A stretch of DNA of 64,000 nt, from assembly GCA_965116685.1 (NCBI GenBank), contig OZ220707.1, positions 2,542,001 to 2,606,000 of the forward strand, given 5' to 3'. This document shows positions 5,571-15,203 of the stretch, in pieces; the first letter of the stretch is position 1, and every line of letters begins with the position of its first letter. The translations under genes and the position numbers were made by a program. Below the pieces are notes generated by a model that made no database searches, was not told the origin of the DNA, and was given only the letters and a program-made list of their open reading frames with translations. The DNA comes from Bin80 sp965116685 (GTDB lineage: Bacteria > Bacteroidota > Rhodothermia > Rhodothermales > Bin80).

Positions 5571-8402
5571 ATGCCCCGGCGCACAGATATTAAAAAAATC
5601 TTATTGATTGGATCGGGCCCGATTGTGATAGGCCAAGCCTGTGAGTTTGACTACTCTGGAACGCAGGCATGCAGAGCACTACGAAAAGAAGGATATGAGG
5701 TCGTACTGATCAATTCCAACCCGGCTACAATTATGACCGATCCAATCACAGCGGATCGAATCTATATGGATGAATTGAAGGCAGATTCAATCCGTCGAAT
5801 TGTAGAAAAGGAGCGTCCAGATGCGGTACTGCCAACCATGGGAGGTCAAACCGGATTGAACCTGGCCGATGAATTACAGCGGCAAGGATACTGGGACGAG
5901 CAGGGGGTAAAAGTGATTGGCGTAGACATTGATGCAATTCATATCACGGAAGATCGACAGCAGTTTCGTGATTTGATGGAGCAGATTGGTGTAGATCAGG
6001 CAAGAAGCCGGGTAGCCAAGAGCTTGCTTGAAGCCAAAGAGGTAATTCAGGATCTAGGAGGACTACCTGTGGTAATTCGGCCATCGTTCACGCTTGGCGG
6101 CGCAGGAGGTGGAATCATATGGAGCCCAAGAGAACTGGAACGTAAAATAATGCGAGGGCTGGAGCTGTCTCCCGTTCATGAAGTTCTTGTAGAGGAATCC
6201 GTGTACGGCTGGAAGGAATTTGAATTGGAATTGCTTCGGGATCGAAACGATAATGTGATCATCATCTGCACGATCGAGAATGTAGATCCCATGGGGGTTC
6301 ACACAGGTGACTCCGTTACGGTTGCTCCTGCACAAACATTGACCGATAAGCAGTTCCAGCATATGCGGGACACTGCGATTCGGATGATGAGATCCATTGG
6401 AACCTTCGCGGGAGGATGTAACGTCCAGTTTGGAATCAATCCAGTAGATGGGCGCATGATTGCCATCGAAATTAACCCCCGCGTTTCCCGGTCATCCGCG
6501 TTGGCATCAAAGGCAACCGGATACCCAATCGCAAAAGTAGCAGCGCGACTTGCGGTTGGGTATACCCTGGATGAGCTCAAGAATGATGTGACGCAAACCA
6601 CGAGTGCGTGTTTTGAACCTGCGATTGACTATGTGATTACCAAGATTCCCCGGTGGAATTTCGAAAAGTTTGAGGGGGTTGATGAGGAACTGACGACGCA
6701 GATGAAAGCGGTCGGAGAGGTGATGTCCATCGGGAGAACCTTTACAGAAAGTCTGCAGAAAGCTTGGCAGAGTTTGGAAATCGGCTATGCGGGGCTAGGG
6801 GCAGACCGAGAGGATCCGAAGCGCCCTCATGTACGGGAGCGCCTACAAAAATCCTATTGGGATCGAACGCTGCAGATCAGGAACGCATTTATCCACGGTG
6901 CATCGATGGAGGAAGTATACGATATCACCCGGGTTGACTTTTGGTTTTTGCAGCAGATTAAGATGCTGGTTGATCTGGAAAGTGAGACCCGCCAATTGCG
7001 CTTGCAGGACCTTACAGCAGAGAAGCTTCTGAACCTGAAGCGGCATGGCTACTCCGATGTTCAGATTGCCTGGCTTGTCACGGATGAAGTCACGGAAGAA
7101 GAAGTACGTGCGCACCGGTTGTCATTGGAGATCAAATCTCAATTCCTCCTCGTGGATACGTGCGCTGGAGAATTCCCGGCAATCACGCCATACTTCTATT
7201 CCTCTTACGAAACCGAAAGCGAGAGTATCGTTTCGGATCAGAAAAAGGTTGTTATACTCGGCAGTGGCCCCAATCGGATTGGTCAGGGAATCGAATTCGA
7301 CTATTCCTGCGTGCATGGTGTGCAGGCGGTACAGGAGATGGGATATGAGGCAATCATGGTGAATTGCAACCCGGAGACCGTATCAACTGACTTTGACATT
7401 GCAGACAAACTCTACTTTGAGCCGGTATTCTGGGAACGGGTCCTTGATATCATTGAACATGAGCAGCCGGAAGGTGTCATTGTACAACTTGGTGGCCAGA
7501 CCGCATTGAAACTGGCAGGTAAGCTGTCGGAGCGGGGGATCCAAATCTTTGGTACGTCCTATGAGCGGATGGATTTGGCTGAGAACCGTGGCAAGTTCTC
7601 CGACATCCTGAAAGAATTGGAAATTCCATTTCCCCCATATGGAATGGCGCGGACCGTATATGAAGCTGTGCGTGTTGCGGAATCTATTGGGTATCCTATT
7701 CTGGTTCGCCCCAGTTATGTTCTGGGAGGACAGGGGATGAGGATTGCCATTAACAAGGAAGAGGTTGAGCGGTACATTACAGATATTTATAAATTGCTGC
7801 CGGACAATGAAATTTTGCTTGATCTGTTTTTGAACAATGGGATTGAAGTTGATATAGATGCTGTACGGGATGCAGATGGGGATGTATGGATTACAGGGAT
7901 CATGCAGCACATTGAGCCTGCAGGAGTGCATTCAGGGGATTCGACAGCAGTTCTGCCTCCCCATTCTCTGAGTGAAGTAGTTCTTGAAGAAATCAGGAAG
8001 TACACGATTGCAATTGCCAATCGCTTGGAAGTCCTGGGATTGATGAATGTACAGATGGTTGTACAGGATGAGTCGGTTTATGTGATTGAGGCAAATCCCC
8101 GTGCGTCCCGTACGGTCCCGTTTGTTGCCAAGGCGACGGGGATCCCGGTTGCTCGAATTGCCAGCAAGGTCATCCTGGGAGCGAAGCTCAAGGAGTTTCG
8201 CAGTCAGGGAATGCTGGATTCCAAGCTAAAGGGATATGCAATCAAAGAACCCGTATTTTCTTGGACTAAGTTTCCCGAGGTTCGCAAGGAGTTGGGACCG
8301 GAAATGAAATCCACCGGCGAAACGATTGCCTTTGTGGATGCACTTACAGACCGGCATTTTGAACGCCCCTACGAAATGCGCAATCTCTATCTGTCGCGCT
8401 AG
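5571..8402 (+). CDS. carB: Carbamoyl-phosphate synthase large subunit CarB, lacking the C-terminal allosteric domain
   Basis: 943 residues from the ATG at 5571; a TTG at 5568 is also in frame. Two homologous ATP-grasp halves are visible. The first starts KKILLIGSGPIVIGQACEFDYSG; the second starts near residue 555 with KKVVILGSGPNRIGQGIEFDYS. Each carries its own ATP-grasp signatures (PSFTLGGAGGG and PSYVLGGQGM). The usual enzyme has ~1,070 residues with a C-terminal MGS-like domain that binds UMP/ornithine-type effectors. Here the protein stops soon after MKSTGETIAFVDALTDRHF, so that domain is absent. I recall shortened CarB in other Bacteroidota-type genomes, so this is likely a lineage trait and not a truncation. 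yebC follows after 3 bp. Confidence 0.95.
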   Translation: MPRRTDIKKILLIGSGPIVIGQACEFDYSGTQACRALRKEGYEVVLINSNPATIMTDPITADRIYMDELKADSIRRIVEKERPDAVLPTMGGQTGLNLADELQRQGYWDEQGVKVIGVDIDAIHITEDRQQFRDLMEQIGVDQARSRVAKSLLEAKEVIQDLGGLPVVIRPSFTLGGAGGGIIWSPRELERKIMRGLELSPVHEVLVEESVYGWKEFELELLRDRNDNVIIICTIENVDPMGVHTGDSVTVAPAQTLTDKQFQHMRDTAIRMMRSIGTFAGGCNVQFGINPVDGRMIAIEINPRVSRSSALASKATGYPIAKVAARLAVGYTLDELKNDVTQTTSACFEPAIDYVITKIPRWNFEKFEGVDEELTTQMKAVGEVMSIGRTFTESLQKAWQSLEIGYAGLGADREDPKRPHVRERLQKSYWDRTLQIRNAFIHGASMEEVYDITRVDFWFLQQIKMLVDLESETRQLRLQDLTAEKLLNLKRHGYSDVQIAWLVTDEVTEEEVRAHRLSLEIKSQFLLVDTCAGEFPAITPYFYSSYETESESIVSDQKKVVILGSGPNRIGQGIEFDYSCVHGVQAVQEMGYEAIMVNCNPETVSTDFDIADKLYFEPVFWERVLDIIEHEQPEGVIVQLGGQTALKLAGKLSERGIQIFGTSYERMDLAENRGKFSDILKELEIPFPPYGMARTVYEAVRVAESIGYPILVRPSYVLGGQGMRIAINKEEVERYITDIYKLLPDNEILLDLFLNNGIEVDIDAVRDADGDVWITGIMQHIEPAGVHSGDSTAVLPPHSLSEVVLEEIRKYTIAIANRLEVLGLMNVQMVVQDESVYVIEANPRASRTVPFVAKATGIPVARIASKVILGAKLKEFRSQGMLDSKLKGYAIKEPVFSWTKFPEVRKELGPEMKSTGETIAFVDALTDRHFERPYEMRNLYLSR

Positions 8403-8405
8403 CAG

Positions 8406-9125
8406 ATGGCTGGACACAATAAGTGGTCGAAAGTAAAGAGACAAAAAGCGGTTACAGACAGTCGCCGCTCAAAGGTGTGGGCTGTGATTACTCGCGACAT
8501 TGTGGTTGCGGCCCGCGAAGGGGGGAAGGATCCAGACATGAATGCCCGGTTGGCCCTGGCCATCCAAAAGGCCAAGGGCAAGAATATGCCCAAAGAAAAT
8601 ATTGAACGGGCGATCAAGCGTGGAATAGGGGAGATTGAGGGACAGGATTATAAAGAGTGTACGTATGAGGGATATAGTGCACAGGGCGTTGCCATCATGG
8701 TGGATGCTCTGACCGATAATACAAACCGGACGGTTGCAGAGGTTCGCAGTGTATTTTCCAAAAGTGGTGGCAACTTGGCAAAATCAGGGAGTGTCGCGTA
8801 TTTGTTCGACCGTAAAGGCTTGATTCAGATTCGTTCAGATGCTATTGATGAACTGGAACTCTTTGAACTGGCTGCCGACAGTGGGGCAGAGGATGTAGAA
8901 GAAGACAGTGATATATTCGTAGTGATTACACCGGTGGAAGCTTTTGAAACCGTTCAGGCCAAGATCTCTGCTGCTGGAGTCACAATTGAGGAAGCCCGTC
9001 TCATTCGCGCTCCAATGACAACCGTTCCCAAACCGCCTGAGCAAGTTCGCCAGACAGAAGCTCTGGTGGCAAAATTGGAGGATTTACAAGATGTGCAGGA
9101 GGTTTTCACAAATCTAGAGATATAA
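8406..9125 (+). CDS. yebC: YebC/PmpR-family (TACO1) protein
   Basis: 239 residues with the diagnostic N-terminus MAGHNKWSKVKRQK and the block NMPKENIERAIKRG. The length is typical (~240). The family was first described as DNA-binding regulators; members have since been linked to relief of ribosome stalling. It sits between carB (3-bp gap) and ruvC (1-bp overlap). The yebC-ruvC order is common in bacteria and suggests co-transcription. Confidence 0.95.
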   Translation: MAGHNKWSKVKRQKAVTDSRRSKVWAVITRDIVVAAREGGKDPDMNARLALAIQKAKGKNMPKENIERAIKRGIGEIEGQDYKECTYEGYSAQGVAIMVDALTDNTNRTVAEVRSVFSKSGGNLAKSGSVAYLFDRKGLIQIRSDAIDELELFELAADSGAEDVEEDSDIFVVITPVEAFETVQAKISAAGVTIEEARLIRAPMTTVPKPPEQVRQTEALVAKLEDLQDVQEVFTNLEI

Positions 9126-9670
9126 TGCAGATTTTGGGTATAGATCCTGGTTCGTCACAAACTGGTTACGGCATTATTGATGTCGATAATCGGGTGCATG
9201 GGTATGGGGTTGTCGCACTCACTGGGGATCATATGCTCCGTATCCAGACCATTTACCACGAGGTAACTAGGCTTGTAGTGCAGCTGAAACCGAATAGCTG
9301 TGCGATTGAAATGCCGGTATATGGAAGTAATCCGCAGGCGATGCTCAAACTTGGACGTGCTCAGGCAGCAGCAATGTTGGCGATTCTGAACCAAGGTCTA
9401 CCCGTAGTACAGTACACACCAAAAATGGTGAAGCGATCAATTACGGGCAATGGGAATGCAAGCAAAGAGCAGGTTGCATATATGGTATCCAGCCTACTGA
9501 AATTTGAAGGGTTGAATGAGGGGATCCCTCATGATGCATCGGATGCCTTGGCCGTTGCATTTTGCCATAAGGAGAGGGGGTTGACAGGTAAGAAGTCTGA
9601 CCAACCTCGCTACAGTGGATGGAGCGCATTTGTCCGGGAAAATCCGGACCGCGTGATCGGGGGTAAGTAA
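9125..9670 (+). CDS. ruvC: Holliday junction resolvase RuvC
   Basis: 181 residues. The endonuclease of the RuvABC branch-migration complex; it cuts Holliday junctions symmetrically. The catalytic acidic residues are Asp7 in ILGIDPGS, Glu62 in AIEMPVYG, and Asp137/Asp140 in HDASDALAVA. The start ATG overlaps the last base of the yebC stop. Length and residue spacing match the family. ruvA and ruvB are not in this window. Confidence 0.95.
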   Translation: MQILGIDPGSSQTGYGIIDVDNRVHGYGVVALTGDHMLRIQTIYHEVTRLVVQLKPNSCAIEMPVYGSNPQAMLKLGRAQAAAMLAILNQGLPVVQYTPKMVKRSITGNGNASKEQVAYMVSSLLKFEGLNEGIPHDASDALAVAFCHKERGLTGKKSDQPRYSGWSAFVRENPDRVIGGK

Positions 9671-9881
9671 GGTGGCTCTCCCAGGGAGCTCGGGCATAAT
9701 TCTGGCCCGTTATCATGGGAGCAGTCAGTAGAGGTGCCTGTGGTGGAAATGAGTCTTTTCCCTCGGATATGCGAAAAAAATCAATTTTTCCTTGCCAAAG
9801 TGGTGGATTTAGCGGTTTTTATCTGAACATTGCTCATCAGTCTGCGTTAGGGGCGCGGTTGCAATTAACCATCACAGACCC

Positions 9882-10154
9882 GTGCCGAAAAAACCTAAGA
9901 GAAACAGTGAGTATCAGTTGGAGCGCCTGCCGGTCGTTCAGGTCTTCCACTGGAAAAGTCGATCCAAGCCCGCTCTGGAAAAAGGCGAGCTTGTCTATTA
10001 TGGTCCCTTTCCAACTTCTTATGGGATTGGTGAAGTTCAAAATGTAACGAAAGGCCTCGTCTCGGTCGATTTTCGCGGCACGGGAAATGCCCGTGTACAT
10101 GAGGATGTCATCCACGAGCGTTACCTTGTTCCACTCAAGGAAGCGGCTCTATAG
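9882..10154 (+). CDS. Small conserved-looking protein of unknown function
   Basis: 90 residues from a GTG at 9882, no strong ribosome-binding site. A basic N-terminus (MPKKPKRNSEYQ) is followed by KGELVYYGPFPTSYGIGEVQNVTKGLVSVDFRGTGNARVHEDVIHERYLVPL. The pattern GxGxV-n-GLVSVDFxG resembles small SH3/Tudor-like beta barrels found at the C-terminus of UvrD-type helicases and CarD-like proteins, but this is only a visual similarity. It stands alone between ruvC (211-bp gap, no gene seen) and the ABC transporter. A competing minus-strand frame at 9837-10115 has no recognisable motif. Real gene status is likely but not certain. Confidence 0.5.
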   Translation: MPKKPKRNSEYQLERLPVVQVFHWKSRSKPALEKGELVYYGPFPTSYGIGEVQNVTKGLVSVDFRGTGNARVHEDVIHERYLVPLKEAAL

Positions 10155-10256
10155 GGGACGAAGGCCTTCAGACGGTTCTACTGGTCTGAGTGGTTTCCAG
10201 TATCTTCACCAAGCGTAGGATCTGCGAATTTTGTGCCTGTTCAGTGAGTTGTATCC

Positions 10257-11177
10257 ATGAATTCTCTAACTCTCCAAGGAGTCACTAAGCGTTTCGGAAA
10301 GGTTACTGCCGCGCAGGATATTTCGGTTACAGCCAATTCCGGGCGGATTCTTGGACTTCTGGGGCCAAATGGTGCTGGAAAGACCACGACCATCCGCATG
10401 ATCGCCAATATCCTTACGCCAGATGAAGGTTCGGTTACACTTGATGGACATGAGGTGGGACCATGGAGCCAAGAGAAAATGGGCTACCTTCCAGAAGAGC
10501 GGGGGCTATACAAAAAACTTAAAGTAAATGACCAACTGCGTTATCTAGCCGCACTCAAGGGGATGGGGTCACAGGATTCTGCCAGCAAAGTTGAGTACTG
10601 GCTGGATCGTCTTGGATTGACAAAATGGGGGACACGGAAAGCTCAGGACCTATCAAAGGGGATGCAGCAAAAAGTACAATTCATTGCCACGGTGTTGGCA
10701 GATCCTCAACTGATTATTCTGGATGAACCCTTCAGCGGGCTGGATCCGGTCAATAGCGAGCTGCTCCGGGAAATTATTGCCGAAATGAAGCAGCAAGGGC
10801 GGATCATCCTGTTCGCGAGTCATCGTATGGAGCAGGTGGAGCAGTTGTGCGATGACATTTGTCTGATTGCAAATGGGCGACTGGTGCTCAGCGGAGGCCT
10901 AAGGGAAATCAAAAAAAGTTTTAAGCGCGATAAGCTGGTCCTGGAATACGAAGGGGAGGTTCCATTTCTGGATACCATGCAGGAGTCTGGCGAGATTCAG
11001 GTTCTAGAGCTCAGAGATGAAAGGTGCGTTTTACGTATCTCGGAAGATTGTAATCCGAGGGCGTTGCTTGATCGTGTATTATCGATTCCTGATCTTGAGT
11101 TGTATCACTTTGAGTTGCTTCAACCATCGATGAACGAAATATTCATCCAGACCGTCGGGGCCAGCGATGAGTCGTAA
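10257..11177 (+). CDS. ABC-2 transporter ATP-binding protein (NatA-like)
   Basis: 306 residues. Walker A GPNGAGKTTT near 35-44, signature motif LSKGMQQK near 138-145, Walker B LIILDEPFSGLDP near 155-167, and the H-loop in LFASHRMEQVE. A C-terminal extension of ~80 residues is of the DUF4162 type found in NatA-like exporters. It pairs with the permease at 11167, which overlaps its 3' end by 11 bp. Likely export of sodium or another small solute; the substrate cannot be read from sequence. Confidence 0.9.
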   Translation: MNSLTLQGVTKRFGKVTAAQDISVTANSGRILGLLGPNGAGKTTTIRMIANILTPDEGSVTLDGHEVGPWSQEKMGYLPEERGLYKKLKVNDQLRYLAALKGMGSQDSASKVEYWLDRLGLTKWGTRKAQDLSKGMQQKVQFIATVLADPQLIILDEPFSGLDPVNSELLREIIAEMKQQGRIILFASHRMEQVEQLCDDICLIANGRLVLSGGLREIKKSFKRDKLVLEYEGEVPFLDTMQESGEIQVLELRDERCVLRISEDCNPRALLDRVLSIPDLELYHFELLQPSMNEIFIQTVGASDES

Positions 11178-12483
11178 GATTCTGGTGGTTACTCAGAACG
11201 AGTTTATGCGTCGAGTGACCTCAAAAACCTTCATTTTGACTACGCTGTTGGGGCCAGTGCTGCTTGTAGCATTTATTGCGGTCATGGTTATGATTTCGGT
11301 CTCTACGATTGACGAATCGTTCTCAACTACCGAGCCTCTGCGAATTGGTATCGTTGATGAAACAGGGGTTTTGGGAACCGGAATCCTGGACCAGGATGCC
11401 GGCGAGAACGCACTCGTACTGATCGAGCCTGGTTCCTTGGACGATGCATTGATCAATCAAGAGATCAATGCATACGTTCGCATTCCTTCAGAGATCATCA
11501 CGACCAATGTACAACCGGTCCTGCACTCTGTGGATGGGAGCGGACATGGAGTTCGGTTCATGCTATCAGAAACCATTGAGAGGTCCCTGAAAGATTATCT
11601 TCTGGCCCAGAATAACGTTGCCCCGGATGTACGGGCGATTCTAGACCGATCCGTTTTTCTGGAATCGCTCGCCTATTATGATGAGGAAGGGGAAATAAGC
11701 GAAGGGGTTGAGTCAGAAGACGCATATTTTATTCTCGGAGGGGTCCTTGGGATGTTGATGTACATGGGCATTCTCATCTATGGGACATTGATTCTGTACG
11801 GAGCAATGGAGGAGAGAACGACACGGGTGGTTGAGGTAATTGTCTCCTCCGTTCGCCCATTTGATTTGCTGATGGGGAAGGTGCTGGGGATTGGCTTGGT
11901 CGGTTTTGCTCAGATGGCCACCTGGGCCCTAATGCTCTTTGGTGCTACGATACTGGCGGCACCATTGATAGAGTTATTCATCGATCCAGCAATGTATGAT
12001 CTACCAGTAAATGCAAATACACAGGAGATCATGGCAGCGGCGGATATCCCGTTACCGAGCATTTCGCCGTCCATATTGATTTGGTTTCTGCTTTACTTTG
12101 TGGGTGGCTACCTTCTTTATGGGGGGTTGTTTGCCGCAGTGGGAACGATGGTTGACTCACCGCAGGAGTCGCAGACTCTGCTCCTTCCTCTGATGATGCC
12201 GATCATTATTTCGATCATGTTCATGGGTACGGTCATTATAGACCCGAATAGCACGCTTTCTGTGGGTCTGTCGTTATTCCCCCTGACTTCTTCGGTTCCA
12301 ATGATCGTGCGAATTGCGATTGGTGGAGTCCCCCTTTGGCAGGTTCTGTTGTCCTACGGATTACTTTCGGGTTCATTCCTGGCCTCAATATGGGTCAGTG
12401 CACGAATTTATCGGGCAAGCCTTCTCATGTATGGTAAGAAGCCTTCCCTCAAGACGGTGATTGGGTATCTCCGAACTGGCTGA
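11167..12483 (+). CDS. ABC-2 type transporter permease (NatB-like)
   Basis: 438 residues. One N-terminal membrane segment (FILTTLLGPVLLVAFIAVMV) is followed by a large extracytoplasmic domain (about residues 45-185). A C-terminal bundle of five or six membrane segments starts at ILGGVLGMLMYMGILIYGTLI. The ERTTRVVEVIVSSVRPFDLLMGK block is typical of NatB/YhaP permeases. It starts inside the ATPase gene, so the two form a coupled pair. The 3' end overlaps the convergent ogt by 35 bp. Confidence 0.9.
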   Translation: MSRKILVVTQNEFMRRVTSKTFILTTLLGPVLLVAFIAVMVMISVSTIDESFSTTEPLRIGIVDETGVLGTGILDQDAGENALVLIEPGSLDDALINQEINAYVRIPSEIITTNVQPVLHSVDGSGHGVRFMLSETIERSLKDYLLAQNNVAPDVRAILDRSVFLESLAYYDEEGEISEGVESEDAYFILGGVLGMLMYMGILIYGTLILYGAMEERTTRVVEVIVSSVRPFDLLMGKVLGIGLVGFAQMATWALMLFGATILAAPLIELFIDPAMYDLPVNANTQEIMAAADIPLPSISPSILIWFLLYFVGGYLLYGGLFAAVGTMVDSPQESQTLLLPLMMPIIISIMFMGTVIIDPNSTLSVGLSLFPLTSSVPMIVRIAIGGVPLWQVLLSYGLLSGSFLASIWVSARIYRASLLMYGKKPSLKTVIGYLRTG

Positions 12484-12970
12484 ACAGATCTGGACTTGTA
12501 TTTCTGGTTTCCAACTGGAGGAGGGTTTCCTTTCGATGGATACCTCCGCCGTATCCAGTCAGCTGGCCGTTTGCACCGATTACCCGGTGACAGGGACAGA
12601 TAATGGGGATTGGGTTGGAACCGTTCGCACGGCCGACTGCGCGTGATAGGTTCACATTACCGAGTAGCCGGGCGAGGTGTCCGTATGAGCGGGTCTCTCC
12701 GTAAGGAATGGTCTCCAGCAGGGCCCAAACCCGTTTTTGGAATGTCGTTCCGTGTGGATCAAGTTTTACAGAGAAGCGGCTAAGTTTTCCTGAGAAGTAT
12801 GCATCAAGCTCTTGCGCGGCCACCTCAAAAGAAATACCGGCCGGTTCGTAGCCTGACATCGTCCCGAATAGAATACGCGTCAGTCCAATAGATGAGAAAA
12901 TGAGAGTCAAGGGACCAAGCGGCGTTTCGGAGATTATTCCGCACGTGAAGTTTTGTGGGACAATTCGCAT
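12449..12970 (-). CDS. ogt: Methylated-DNA--protein-cysteine S-methyltransferase
   Basis: 173 residues. A suicide repair protein that moves alkyl groups from O6-alkylguanine to its own cysteine. The active-site Cys127 lies in the exact PCHRV motif, followed by GYGGGIHRKETLLQLE; the RAVGRANGSNPIPII block precedes it. The N-terminal domain is short and of the Ogt type with no Ada zinc domain. The gene points away from tig across a 60-bp divergent intergenic gap that must hold both promoters. The Ogt/Ada-C family is clear. Confidence 0.95.
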   Translation of the reverse strand: MRIVPQNFTCGIISETPLGPLTLIFSSIGLTRILFGTMSGYEPAGISFEVAAQELDAYFSGKLSRFSVKLDPHGTTFQKRVWALLETIPYGETRSYGHLARLLGNVNLSRAVGRANGSNPIPIICPCHRVIGANGQLTGYGGGIHRKETLLQLETRNTSPDLFSQFGDTQSPS

Positions 12971-13030
12971 AGGTAAAGCGTTTCAGAGCATCTGAGTAAT
13001 TATGATCAATAAATATCATTCTTCAACGTA

Positions 13031-14329
13031 ATGGAAACCTTCGTGCGTGAGACTGGCGACATGGTCTGTGTCCTGGAAATCAAGGCAGAGGCATCGGACC
13101 TCGAAACAGATGTACGGCTGGCGGTAAAAAAGCAGCAGTCTATAACAGTGCGGCGTGGGTTTCGGCCCGGCCATGTTCCCCGCAAGATGATTCGGCGCAT
13201 ATATGCGAGCGAACTTGAGAATATCGTTGTCGAGGATCTGGTCAAGGAAGTGTTTGAAGATATGGTTGTGCGCAATGATGAATATGACTTGGTCGGACAC
13301 CCTCGTGAGATTCGTCGTGACTATAAGTTGGATGACGGTCTGTACGTTCAGGTTGAATTTTATGTGCTTCCCAAGATCGAATTGAAGGATTTAACAGGTC
13401 AGGTACTTGAAGTTCCTGTCGCCGAGGTGACGGACGATCTTGTCCAGTATTTAATAAAGGCTCGCATGGCTACTCATCTGCCCTTCAGATCTCTCAATGT
13501 AGACGAGAAAATTGGTGAGGCGAACGTAGGTATGTTTGACCGAATCACGTATGAGTACGAAAAGATTGATCCCGAGACAGGACATGTTCTAATAGGAACG
13601 GGGGGTGCTAAAACGAAGCAGTATTTTGATTATGCCACCGCTGTACGTATGGGTCCAGAGTATCTTGAGTTCGGAGAGAGTTTCAAAGGGTACTCTGTTG
13701 GAGATGATTTTGTTATAGAAGACAATGAGAATGATTCCGGATTGGTTCGGACGGATACGGCGGGATCGTATTTACGGGTGAAGATTTTAGGAGCCAATCG
13801 GTGTGAATGGCCAGAACTTGACGATGAGTGGGCTGCCATAATTAGTGATGATTCAGTGAGTTCACTTGAGGAACTAAATGGATGGGCACAGAAATATCTT
13901 GAGGATGAGTGGGAGAGAACAAGTCGCAATATATTAGCGGGACTCGTACAGAGTCGAATGTGTGAGTTACACCCCTTTTCTATTCCAATGAAATTTCTAG
14001 AGGAGATCAACTCAATGAATTTTGATTCAATCCCGAAAACAAAGACGGGGGAATATCTTTCTGATTTGATGAGAGAGCAAGTACGCTGGAATTTGTTACG
14101 CCCTGCCATCAAGCAGCAGTTGATTTCTATGTTGCCCGAGGAGTCCCCAGTCTCCGAATCTGCGGATGAGGATGCAGAGCAGGAAGGATCACATGGAGAC
14201 AGAATTATTGATCAACTGGCAGAGCAGTTTGAGATTAAGCAGGTTCCTGTCACCGAATGGCAGATGAAGCGTATCGTAATAGAGGAGAGCTTTGTGTCTC
14301 AACCAACCCCAACAGATCACATTGATTAG
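13031..14329 (+). CDS. tig: Trigger factor
   Basis: 432 residues. A ribosome-bound chaperone that meets nascent chains. The N-terminal ribosome-binding domain has the GFRPGHVPRKMIRRIY signature loop near residues 44-60. The FKBP-like PPIase domain lies about 150-240, and a helical C-terminal domain with an acidic stretch (ESPVSESADEDAEQE) follows. The sequence is divergent, but length, domain order and position directly before clpP support the call. The downstream ATG of clpP follows the stop with no gap. Confidence 0.88.
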   Translation: METFVRETGDMVCVLEIKAEASDLETDVRLAVKKQQSITVRRGFRPGHVPRKMIRRIYASELENIVVEDLVKEVFEDMVVRNDEYDLVGHPREIRRDYKLDDGLYVQVEFYVLPKIELKDLTGQVLEVPVAEVTDDLVQYLIKARMATHLPFRSLNVDEKIGEANVGMFDRITYEYEKIDPETGHVLIGTGGAKTKQYFDYATAVRMGPEYLEFGESFKGYSVGDDFVIEDNENDSGLVRTDTAGSYLRVKILGANRCEWPELDDEWAAIISDDSVSSLEELNGWAQKYLEDEWERTSRNILAGLVQSRMCELHPFSIPMKFLEEINSMNFDSIPKTKTGEYLSDLMREQVRWNLLRPAIKQQLISMLPEESPVSESADEDAEQEGSHGDRIIDQLAEQFEIKQVPVTEWQMKRIVIEESFVSQPTPTDHID

Positions 14330-15013
14330 ATGGTAGATGAGTTTGTCAAGTTTTCGAAAAGCCTCCATTTACCGGAGAGTATTTATAAAAAGGGACTCGG
14401 AGATCAGCCCATTGGGAACTTGGTTCCAATGGTGGTTGAGCAAACATCCCGTGGAGAGCGGGCCTATGATATATTTAGCCGCCTGCTCAAGGAGCGCATC
14501 ATTATTCTAGGTACGCCCATCAATGATGTAGTGGCTAACCTAGCGGTTGCCCAATTGCTCTACCTGACCAGTGAAGACCCGGAGCGAGATATCAATATCT
14601 ATATCAACTCACCAGGTGGAATGGTATATAGTGGACTTGGTGTTTATGATACGATTCAGTATGTCTCATGTCCGGTTGCAACCATCTGTGTGGGATTAGC
14701 CGCCTCTTTGGGGTCGGTGCTGTTAGCTTCAGGAACGAAAGAGCATCGTGCAGCACTCCCCAACTCTCGGATCATGTTGCATCAACCTCTAGGCGGAGCC
14801 CAAGGGCAGGCATCGGACATTGAAATACAGGCCCGGGAAATTTTATGGCTGAAACAACGTCTGTATGAGATCCTCGCTCGGCATACGGGGCAAGATGCCG
14901 ACACGATTGCGAAGGATGCAGATCGGGACTACTGGCTAAGTTCTGAGGAAGCCAAAGAGTATGGGTTGATTGATCGTGTACTGGAACCGCAAGTACTCCC
15001 CAAAAAAAAGTAA
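14330..15013 (+). CDS. clpP: ATP-dependent Clp protease proteolytic subunit ClpP
   Basis: 227 residues. The serine peptidase core of the ClpXP/ClpAP proteases. The catalytic triad is Ser126 in GLAASLGS, His151 in MLHQPLGG and Asp200 in KDADRDYW, with the same spacing as E. coli ClpP. The N-terminal ~30 residues are longer than in mature ClpP and are probably removed as a propeptide. It is fused in operon with tig (0-bp gap). clpX does not follow; the next feature is a tRNA gene on the other strand 4 bp away. Confidence 0.96.
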   Translation: MVDEFVKFSKSLHLPESIYKKGLGDQPIGNLVPMVVEQTSRGERAYDIFSRLLKERIIILGTPINDVVANLAVAQLLYLTSEDPERDINIYINSPGGMVYSGLGVYDTIQYVSCPVATICVGLAASLGSVLLASGTKEHRAALPNSRIMLHQPLGGAQGQASDIEIQAREILWLKQRLYEILARHTGQDADTIAKDADRDYWLSSEEAKEYGLIDRVLEPQVLPKKK

Positions 15014-15016
15014 GGG

Positions 15017-15089
15017 TACCGCGTACGGGATTTGAACCCGTGTTACCGGCGTGAGAGGCCGGCGTCCTAGACCCCTAGACGAACGCGGC
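15017..15089 (-). tRNA. tRNA-Glu (CTC anticodon)
   Basis: 73 nt on the minus strand. The acceptor arm is GCCGCGT/ACGCGGT with a G-U first pair. The anticodon stem CCGGC/GCCGG encloses loop CTCTCAC, giving anticodon CTC for Glu. The T arm is ACGGG-TTCAAAT-CCCGT, with discriminator A73. CCA is not encoded. The D-arm GTCTAGGGGTCTAGGAC is typical of tRNA-Glu. It is convergent with clpP, with a 3-bp gap. Confidence 0.95.
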
Positions 15090-15203
15090 AATAAGATGTT
15101 TTACTTGGAATAGCCTCGGAGGGTTGCCTTTATGCGGGGCGTTGCATGCTATTGCGGAACCTCATCTTTTGAATAAAGGTAGCATCTAAGTGATCTTTGT
15201 CCC

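Noticed and set aside
9671..9881. Terminator or RNA gene after ruvC
   Set aside because: Short GC-rich inverted bits exist (around 9675-9690) but without a T tract or a recognisable RNA fold.
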